Source: JANMDU01 sp031418715 (GTDB lineage: Bacteria > Pseudomonadota > Gammaproteobacteria > Burkholderiales > Burkholderiaceae_C). From it: DNA of 64,000 bases. A program made the position numbers and the translations under genes. Below, piece by piece: positions 58,738 through 64,000 of this stretch. Under the pieces are notes generated by a model. That model saw nothing but the letters and a program-made list of their open reading frames with translations, did not search any database and was not told the origin of the DNA. The stretch spans positions 186,001 through 250,000 of the forward strand of contig JANOJL010000002.1 of NCBI GenBank assembly GCA_031418715.1, written 5' to 3'. Position 1 is the first letter of the stretch. Each line of letters begins with the position of its first letter.

Positions 58738-59235
58738 ATGAGATCAGAACTTCCATTTGCGAAGCCTTCGGGCATAAATCTTCAAGAAATAGAATTCAAG
58801 GAAAGCTTGCAGCAATTAGGCAACGCAATTGTTAGCATTGTGAAGCTCTTGAGTCTACCTCCCGAGCAAGTCAGCGCCTCTGCACTGGGCTCGCGCCTTG
58901 CACTGCTTCTGACCTGCGTGCGCAAGCATCGCAGCCATGTGCTGGTCATCACCCCTCAAGTCGAAGACCTCAGCGAACTCATGGAATACCTCCAAGGGCT
59001 GGGAAAGTTGCGTGCGACTGTCGCCCAATGGCTCACCATTCATGCTGCACAACCGCGTCTCATCCATGTAAATATCGCTGATTTCGAAAAGCAAAGCTGG
59101 ACAACCTTGGCTTTGGGCATGGTGTTGTTGGATGGTGTTCGAAGCGATGATTTGTCGATCAACGGTGCGCTGCCAAGCAGTTTTCATCAATGGTGGGGTG
59201 ACACGGGCAACCGAGCTACGGGGCTAATGTCCTGA
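58738..59235 (+). CDS. Hypothetical protein
   Basis: A 165-residue soluble protein with no family recognised. AGGG lies 6-7 bases before ATG 58738. It is helical in the first half (SLQQLGNAIVSIVKLLSLPP) and alpha/beta in the second (HVLVITPQVEDLSELMEYL, RLIHVNIADFEKQ), ending in a Trp-rich tail. TTGACA hexamers occur upstream at 58641 and 58666; suitable -10 boxes are weak. It precedes the FAD oxidoreductase by 19 bases. Confidence 0.6.
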   Translation: MRSELPFAKPSGINLQEIEFKESLQQLGNAIVSIVKLLSLPPEQVSASALGSRLALLLTCVRKHRSHVLVITPQVEDLSELMEYLQGLGKLRATVAQWLTIHAAQPRLIHVNIADFEKQSWTTLALGMVLLDGVRSDDLSINGALPSSFHQWWGDTGNRATGLMS

Positions 59236-59254
59236 GCCAAGCTACCATTCAGGT

Positions 59255-60691
59255 ATGAAAAACCTGGTCGATGAACTGAAAAATCTGGTGGGTGCAAGCC
59301 ATGTGTTGACCGAAGATTTGCAAGCCTTTGAGGCCGATTGGCGTGGGCGCTTTCGCGGCAAAGCGCTTTGTGTGGTGCGGCCTGGTAACACGCAAGAAGT
59401 CGCTGGCGTGGTGAAAGCATGCGAAGCTGCGCGAGCCCGGGGCGAGCCCATCAGCATCGTGCCACAGGGCGGCAACACCGGGCTAGTGATGGGCTCCACA
59501 CCCGATGACTCTGGCACGCAGATCGTACTGAGCTTGCAGCGGATGAATCGTGTGCGCAACCTCGATGCAGCCAACCTCACCTTCACCTTAGAAGCAGGCT
59601 GCATTTTGCAAAACGCGCAAACGGAAGCGCGAGAAGCGGGCTTTCTCTTCCCGCTGAGCTTGGCTGCAGAGGGCAGTTGCACCATCGGCGGAAATCTCGG
59701 CACCAATGCAGGCGGCACACAGGTGCTGCGCTATGGCAATGCGCGTGATCTGTGCCTAGGGCTTGAAGTCGTCACAGCGCAGGGCGAGATTTGGGATGGC
59801 CTCACCGGCTTGCGCAAGGACAACACGGGCTATGACCTGCGGCATTTGATGATTGGTAGCGAAGGTACTTTAGGCATCATCACTGCCGCCACCATGAAGC
59901 TCGTGCCCCAGCCCGCCGCCAGCCTCACGGCTTGGGCGGCTCTGCCTTCGCTGCATGCGGCCAATGCATTCTTAGGATTGGCGCAGAAAAAACTGGCCAG
60001 CAACTTGACGGGCTTTGAGGTGATGGGGCAGTTTGCACTCTCCTTGGTCATCAAGCATTTCCCGCTACAAAAAATGCCGCTCTGGCCAGGCGCATCCAGT
60101 CAATCACCCTACTCCGTGTTACTCGAACTCTCGGATGCCGAAAACGAGACACATGCGCGTACGCAATTGGAATCGCTGATGAAGCGGGCACTAGAAAACG
60201 AACTGATTTCAGATGCTGTGATCGCAGAAAGCATCGCGCAAGCCAAAGCCCTCTGGCACATCCGCGAGAGCATTCCATTGGCACAGGCGCAGGAAGGGCT
60301 GAATATCAAACACGATATTTCCCTGCCCGTCTCACGAATTCCAGAGTTTTGCGAAACCACTGATGCGCTGTTGCGCAAAGCAATTTCAGGCGTGCGCCTC
60401 GTGAATTTTGGGCATTTAGGCGACGGCAATTTGCATTACAACGTGCAATGCCCTGAAGGCTCGGATGTGAAAACATTCCTGCAAGAGCGCGAAGCTGAGA
60501 TCAACCACATCGTCTACCAAAGCGTGAAGGCACATGGCGGCAGTATCAGCGCCGAGCATGGTGTGGGCGGCTTGAAACGCGATGAATTGCTACATTACAA
60601 ATCTGCTGTGGCACTCGACATGATGCGAGCTGTGAAGAAGGCGCTCGATCCGCAGGGTTTGCTCAACCCGGGCAGCACGATTGCGGTTTGA
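59255..60691 (+). CDS. FAD-binding oxidoreductase (GlcD/D-2-hydroxyacid dehydrogenase type)
   Basis: A 478-residue flavoprotein. The PCMH FAD domain has IVPQGGNTGLVMGSTPDD, GSCTIGGNLGTNAGGTQ and MIGSEGTLGIITAATMKL. The C-terminal oxidase domain contains NFGHLGDGNLHYN and SAEHGVGGLKRDEL. It oxidises a D-2-hydroxyacid, but the substrate (lactate, glycolate, hydroxyglutarate) cannot be fixed from the sequence. Confidence 0.93.
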   Translation: MKNLVDELKNLVGASHVLTEDLQAFEADWRGRFRGKALCVVRPGNTQEVAGVVKACEAARARGEPISIVPQGGNTGLVMGSTPDDSGTQIVLSLQRMNRVRNLDAANLTFTLEAGCILQNAQTEAREAGFLFPLSLAAEGSCTIGGNLGTNAGGTQVLRYGNARDLCLGLEVVTAQGEIWDGLTGLRKDNTGYDLRHLMIGSEGTLGIITAATMKLVPQPAASLTAWAALPSLHAANAFLGLAQKKLASNLTGFEVMGQFALSLVIKHFPLQKMPLWPGASSQSPYSVLLELSDAENETHARTQLESLMKRALENELISDAVIAESIAQAKALWHIRESIPLAQAQEGLNIKHDISLPVSRIPEFCETTDALLRKAISGVRLVNFGHLGDGNLHYNVQCPEGSDVKTFLQEREAEINHIVYQSVKAHGGSISAEHGVGGLKRDELLHYKSAVALDMMRAVKKALDPQGLLNPGSTIAV

Positions 60692-60773
60692 TGCTTGCCG
60701 CATATCGCGCAGCTGAATTTATTTCATCAAGAGGGCTGGGTATTTCAATCATCAGCGCCCTCACAATCATGAC

Positions 60774-61562
60774 ATGACACCACAAACTCTCCTCTGGCAC
60801 TACGACAACGCCTTGCTCTGGTCAAGCGCCACAGATTTAGACATCAACTCCGCCTACCAAGCCGCCTTAGCCTTGCGCAAACTCAGAATCGAGCGAGGCG
60901 AACAGCCTCGTGGCTACAAAATCGGTTTTACCAACCGCAACATCTGGCCGCGCTACAACGCCACGGCCCCCATCTGGGGCACGGTCTACAGCTCGACGCT
61001 CTCGCATTGCCACGCCGAAGCCACGCTGTCGTTAAAAGGCATCAGTCAGCCGCGTATCGAGCCAGAGGCCGTGCTCAGCTTGCGAGCCACGCCACCTGCG
61101 AATTGCACCTTATCGCAACTGTTTGACTGCATCGATTCGGTTGCACCTGGCTTTGAAATCGTGCAGTCGCATCTGAAAGATTGGAAATTTGCGCTGCCCG
61201 ATGCTGTGGCCGATGGCAGCTTGCATGCCCGCCTGATCGTGGGCAAGCTAACGCCCGCGCACAGCCTCGCCAGCAATGCGCCAGCCTTTTGCCAACTGCT
61301 GGCCAAAGCCTGCGTTGAACTCATTTGCAACAACGAGCCGAAAGACCAGGGCCAAGGCGCCAACGTTCTCGGTGACCCCCTGCAAGCCCTGCTCCATTTC
61401 GTCCATGAGCTACAAGCATGCCCCGGCGCACCCACGCTGCAAGCCGGCGACGTCATCACCACCGGCACTTGGACGGATGCTTTCCCTGTCTCTGCCGGGC
61501 AAACTTGGCATGCTGCTTTTGACGCGCCTTTGTCACCTTTGAGCATCACGTTCACTGCCTAA
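60774..61562 (+). CDS. 2-keto-4-pentenoate hydratase-like (FAH superfamily) protein
   Basis: A 262-residue protein of the MhpD/DmpE type. GYKIGFTNRNIWPRYNA, PRIEPEAVLSL and TTGTWTDAFPV (near the C-terminus) follow the family order. It hydrates 2-hydroxypentadienoate-like compounds in aromatic catabolism or decarboxylates oxalocrotonate. No catabolic operon is nearby, so its role is unclear. Just after the stop, a short AAGCT tandem with a GCTAAGCTTAGC palindrome occurs. Confidence 0.88.
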   Translation: MTPQTLLWHYDNALLWSSATDLDINSAYQAALALRKLRIERGEQPRGYKIGFTNRNIWPRYNATAPIWGTVYSSTLSHCHAEATLSLKGISQPRIEPEAVLSLRATPPANCTLSQLFDCIDSVAPGFEIVQSHLKDWKFALPDAVADGSLHARLIVGKLTPAHSLASNAPAFCQLLAKACVELICNNEPKDQGQGANVLGDPLQALLHFVHELQACPGAPTLQAGDVITTGTWTDAFPVSAGQTWHAAFDAPLSPLSITFTA

Positions 61563-61658
61563 GCTAAGCTAAGCTTAGCCAAGCCAGACCCAGCCAATTT
61601 GTCGCCCGCCAGCAACTCCAACTGGGGCAAAGAACGGCAAACGCAGTAGGATGAGCCC

Positions 61659-62537
61659 ATGTCATCCCAACACACACTTTCCCCCATCATCGCCGGTTGC
61701 TGGCGCATGGCCTCATGGCAACAATCTACCCAGCAGCGCTTCAACTGGATCGAAGCCTGCTTAGAACTCGGCATCACCAGTTTTGATCATGCCGATATCT
61801 ATGGCAGCTATGAAGTGCAAGAGCTCTTTGGACAAGCACTCGCCTTAAAACCCAGCATGCGTCAAAAAATGCAGCTCGTCAGCAAAGCTGGCATCTGTAG
61901 CTTGCATGCGAAATTTCCAAACCGAAACATCAAGCATTACGACAGCTCTGCTGCGCATTTGATCGCCAGCGCTGAGCAAAGCCTGCGCGATTTAGGGACG
62001 GATCATTTGGATGCGCTCCTCATCCATCGCCCCGATCCGCTTTCTGATTGGGACGAGATCGCCCGCGCTTTCGAGCAATTGAAGCGCAGTGGCAAAGTGC
62101 TCGCTTTTGGCGTTTCCAATTTCAGCGTTGCGCAATTCGCATCGCTGAATGCCCGCATTCCGCTCATCACCAACCAAATCGAACTCTCTGCCTTGCAAAC
62201 GCAAGCCCTGCATGACGGCACACTGCTTCAAGCGCAAGAATTGAAAGCACGCCCCATGATTTGGTCTCCCTTAGCAGGCGGCAAGCTTTTTAAACCCGAC
62301 GACGCGCAAGCCAGCCGCGTTCACGCAGCGATGCAAATTCTCGCTGAGGATTTAAAAGTCAGCATCGCCACAGCCGCCTACGCATGGGTGCTGCGCCACC
62401 CCAGCCGCCCGCTTATCATCACCGGCACACAGCGCACAGAAGCCTTGGCAGAAGCAGTTCGTGCCACAAGCCTCGAACTCACCCGCCAACAATGGACCGC
62501 GATTTGGCAAGCCAGTCTCGGCCATCCTGTCACCTGA
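61659..62537 (+). CDS. Aldo/keto reductase (YdhF-like)
   Basis: A 292-residue NADPH-dependent oxidoreductase with a TIM barrel. Catalytic residues: Asp and Tyr in SFDHADIYGSYEVQELFG, Lys in QLVSKAGI and His in LDALLIHRPDPL. NADP-binding motifs near IITGTQR at the C-terminus are present. The physiological substrate is unknown. Confidence 0.93.
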   Translation: MSSQHTLSPIIAGCWRMASWQQSTQQRFNWIEACLELGITSFDHADIYGSYEVQELFGQALALKPSMRQKMQLVSKAGICSLHAKFPNRNIKHYDSSAAHLIASAEQSLRDLGTDHLDALLIHRPDPLSDWDEIARAFEQLKRSGKVLAFGVSNFSVAQFASLNARIPLITNQIELSALQTQALHDGTLLQAQELKARPMIWSPLAGGKLFKPDDAQASRVHAAMQILAEDLKVSIATAAYAWVLRHPSRPLIITGTQRTEALAEAVRATSLELTRQQWTAIWQASLGHPVT

Positions 62538-62550
62538 AAGGACCAGATAT

Positions 62551-62618
62551 CACTATCAAATAGTGAGCACTTGGCGCATATTACACAACGGCTAACTGCC
62601 TATTTCGCTATTAAAATC
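62551..62618 (+). repeat. Dispersed palindromic repeat, leader copy before the YdcF gene
   Basis: CACTATCAAATAGTG is followed by TTGGCGCATATTACACAACGG, CTAACTGCC, TATTTCGC and an AT tail. It ends 5 bases before ATG 62624 and shares the full-length tail with the copies at 6076 and 55266. Confidence 0.78.
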
Positions 62619-62623
62619 AGCCC

Positions 62624-63433
62624 ATGTTGACCGAATACGCTTTTCTCAAACCTTGGCTCACCGCGCTGATTTTGCCGCCGGGCTCGCCGCTGCTGCTGAT
62701 TTTGCTAGGCTATCTGATGGCGGTGCGCAGCGAGCGGATCGTGTGGATCGCCTTGGGCAAGATGACGTTTGTTGCGGCTTTTGTGTCGCTTTGGATGTTT
62801 TGCATGCAAGGTACGGCGATGTTTTTGGAACGTGTGGCGTTGCGCCCGCCACTGGCGATTGACCCGCAGGCCGTCACGCAGACTTTCAAGATCGAGCAAA
62901 TTCAAGCCATCGTTGTGCTCGGCGGCGGCCAGCTAAGCGCCAGCCGCGAACTGAGCAAACCAGGTTTGTCAGACACCTCTGCACATCGCCTCCACTACGC
63001 CGCTACTTTGGCCAAACAAACCGGTCTACCCATCGCTTTCAGCGGTGGTGTCGGCTGGGCAGCCGCTGCGGGAGGTGACTCTGAAGCTGCAGCCGCGCAG
63101 CGCTGGCTCATGCAACTGGGTTTGCCCACCCTGCGCTGGCAAGATCAACAATCCAAAGACACCGCAGGCAATGCCCGTGCCATCGCCGCGTTGCTGCAGA
63201 AAGATGGCATCACGCGCATCGCATTGGTCACCACAGCGCGTCACATGCCCCGCGCTTTCAAAGAATTCGAGCAAACCAGCCTCAAAGCCCTTCCCGCACC
63301 CACGCAATTTCTCGAGCCCGAGCAAAGTATGGGCCTAGACTGGTTCCCCTCCGGCCAAGGCCTGCGCCACACACGCCAAGTGATGCATGAGATCCTCGGC
63401 ATGTTCATTCAGCGACGCACACAAGCTGAGTGA
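62624..63433 (+). CDS. YdcF/DUF218 family protein (ElyC/SanA-like)
   Basis: A 269-residue membrane protein. Two N-terminal hydrophobic segments are followed by the DUF218 domain: QAIVVLGGGQLSASRE, TGLPIAFSGG, DQQSKDTAGNARAIAALL, LVTTARHMPRAFKEFE. ElyC takes part in peptidoglycan precursor handling; the role of this member is unknown. The Cys-rich segment (LWMFCMQGTAMF) is in the second helix. Confidence 0.92.
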   Translation: MLTEYAFLKPWLTALILPPGSPLLLILLGYLMAVRSERIVWIALGKMTFVAAFVSLWMFCMQGTAMFLERVALRPPLAIDPQAVTQTFKIEQIQAIVVLGGGQLSASRELSKPGLSDTSAHRLHYAATLAKQTGLPIAFSGGVGWAAAAGGDSEAAAAQRWLMQLGLPTLRWQDQQSKDTAGNARAIAALLQKDGITRIALVTTARHMPRAFKEFEQTSLKALPAPTQFLEPEQSMGLDWFPSGQGLRHTRQVMHEILGMFIQRRTQAE

Positions 63434-63439
63434 GCTACT

Positions 63440-63500
63440 CATCTTTTGATAGCAAACTATCCATTATTTATAACAGGTAATGGCCGTTTTTTGTGTATAT
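63440..63500 (+). repeat. Dispersed palindromic repeat, degenerate intergenic copy
   Basis: The core is half preserved (TTTTGATAGC), then CCATTATTTATAACAGG, TAATGGCC and a T tail. It follows the YdcF gene. Confidence 0.6.
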
Positions 63501-63559
63501 TTTCTCTCAATCACGTCTCCTAGTCATCCCATCTGCGCCGGTGTGTATTGCAGCAGCCC

Positions 63560-63608
63560 TTGACCACTCCATTCAAATCCATTACATTACTAACCAATCG
63601 GTCATTAA
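63560..63608 (+). promoter_or_regulatory. Probable sigma-70 promoter and operator of the TetR gene
   Basis: TTGACC (63560-63565) and TACATT (63583-63588) are spaced by 17 bases. An imperfect palindrome, TTACTAACC (63587-63595) and GGTCATTAA (63600-63608), overlaps the -10 and start-site region, in the style of TetR operators. Autorepression is the likely result. Confidence 0.55.
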
Positions 63609-63610
63609 CC

Positions 63611-64000
63611 ATGTCAACCCTCCTCAACCCGGCCCCAGCAGAAGCAGCCGAGCGCACTGAAAAGCGCGAGCGGCGCAAGGAAGCGCGTCCAGGTGAATTG
63701 CTGGCAGCGGCTTTGGATTTGTTTGTGGAGAAGGGTTTTGCGGCGACGCGGGCAGAAGAAGTAGCCCAGCGAGCAGGCGTGTCTAAAGGCACGCTGTTCC
63801 TCTATTTCCAGAGCAAAGAAGAACTGTTCAAAGCGGTGGTGCGCGAGCATCTCAGTGGCACGATCCGCGATGCGTTTGGCGAGCTAGACAAATTTCCGGG
63901 CACGAGCGCGGAATTGGTGCAATTTCTGATGCTGCAATGGTGGGAGCGCTATGGCAACACCAAGGCTTCTGGTATCAGCAAACTGATGATGAGCGAGGCG
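63611..64000 (+). CDS. TetR family transcriptional regulator, 5' part (3' end outside window)
   Basis: The first 130 residues are visible, open to the window's end. A charged N-terminus (ERTEKRERRKEARPGELL) leads into the TetR HTH: ALDLFVEKGFAATRAEEVAQ, RAGVSKGTLFLYFQSKEELF. The ligand-binding domain begins after residue 75. It is likely to repress itself and a neighbouring operon beyond the window, often an efflux system in this family. Confidence 0.93.
   Translation, partial: MSTLLNPAPAEAAERTEKRERRKEARPGELLAAALDLFVEKGFAATRAEEVAQRAGVSKGTLFLYFQSKEELFKAVVREHLSGTIRDAFGELDKFPGTSAELVQFLMLQWWERYGNTKASGISKLMMSEA

Noticed and set aside
61563..61600. AAGCT tandem with GCTAAGCTTAGC palindrome as a terminator
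   Set aside because: There is no T run after the palindrome and the stem is only six base pairs with no real loop.
768..63500. Regularly recurring palindromes as a CRISPR array
   Set aside because: The copies are kilobases apart, in both orientations and partly within genes, with no spacers and no cas genes.

Overview
The window looks like the chromosome of a betaproteobacterium of the order Burkholderiales, most likely a Comamonadaceae-type organism. The evidence is conserved gene neighbourhoods (dnaX-ybaB-recR; tmk-holB-pilZ-tatD; rsmD/ftsY divergent with coaD-ferredoxin; purine ABC transporter with adenosine deaminase), DUF4124, DUF3047 and YHS-lipoprotein genes, and many copies of a dispersed palindromic repeat of a type I associate with that family. 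The assignment is inference from gene content; no rRNA or tRNA gene is present.

Layout. 1-9.2 kb: the end of an AsmA/DUF748 gene, a glycine-zipper envelope protein, dnaX (with a probable tau/gamma frameshift site), ybaB, recR, a MAPEG protein, an orphan periplasmic binding protein and an OmpA-domain protein. 9.2-12.2 kb: NlpC/P60 hydrolase, enoyl-CoA hydratase-like protein, MscS channel. 12.2-20.6 kb: a compact integrated element described below. 20.6-24.4 kb (minus strand): ankyrin protein, TatD, PilZ, holB, tmk. 24.5-27.5 kb: two receiver proteins and an ECF sigma/anti-sigma pair. 27.6-31.6 kb (minus strand): ferredoxin, coaD, a toxin-antitoxin remnant, three poorly known envelope proteins, rsmD. 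31.6-40 kb: ftsY, a phosphotransferase, a fused glycosyltransferase, a nucleoside hydrolase and a YnjBCD-like ABC transporter. 40-48.2 kb: glutaminase, CDP-alcohol phosphatidyltransferase, a TVP38/oxidoreductase fusion, DUF547, DUF3047, ATP-grasp and two tandem YHS lipoproteins. 48.4-54.2 kb: adenosine deaminase divergent from a BMP-type nucleoside ABC transporter. 54.2-64 kb: a 37-bp inverted repeat, periplasmic ATP-dependent DNA ligase, transporters, aroC, oxidoreductases, YdcF and the start of a TetR regulator.

The element at 12218-20593 is the strongest candidate for something undescribed. It is about 8.4 kb, bounded by an 18-bp direct repeat (one mismatch) that matches the XerD half and centre of dif, and carries no integrase. 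It encodes a two-tyrosine HUH rolling-circle initiator, a collagen-like protein, a protein with 32 consecutive prolines, a lysis cassette (M15 endopeptidase plus two small membrane proteins), two proteins sharing a C-terminal motif, and a single opposite-strand regulator. No inovirus Zot ATPase, recognisable microvirus capsid gene, terminase or packaging ATPase is visible, so it does not fit the common small-phage groups. It may be an Xer-exploiting tailless virus of an unassigned type.

The second notable system is a roughly 45-70 bp palindromic repeat scattered through the window in about 18 copies. Nine copies lie inside genes, including dnaX, holB, tmk and ftsY. Most coding copies are read in the same frame, giving a recurrent peptide pattern (A-I-x-x-I-A-x-x-A-x-S-I-T-A), and have become signal peptide, membrane segment or linker. 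This resembles the behaviour of Rickettsia palindromic elements.
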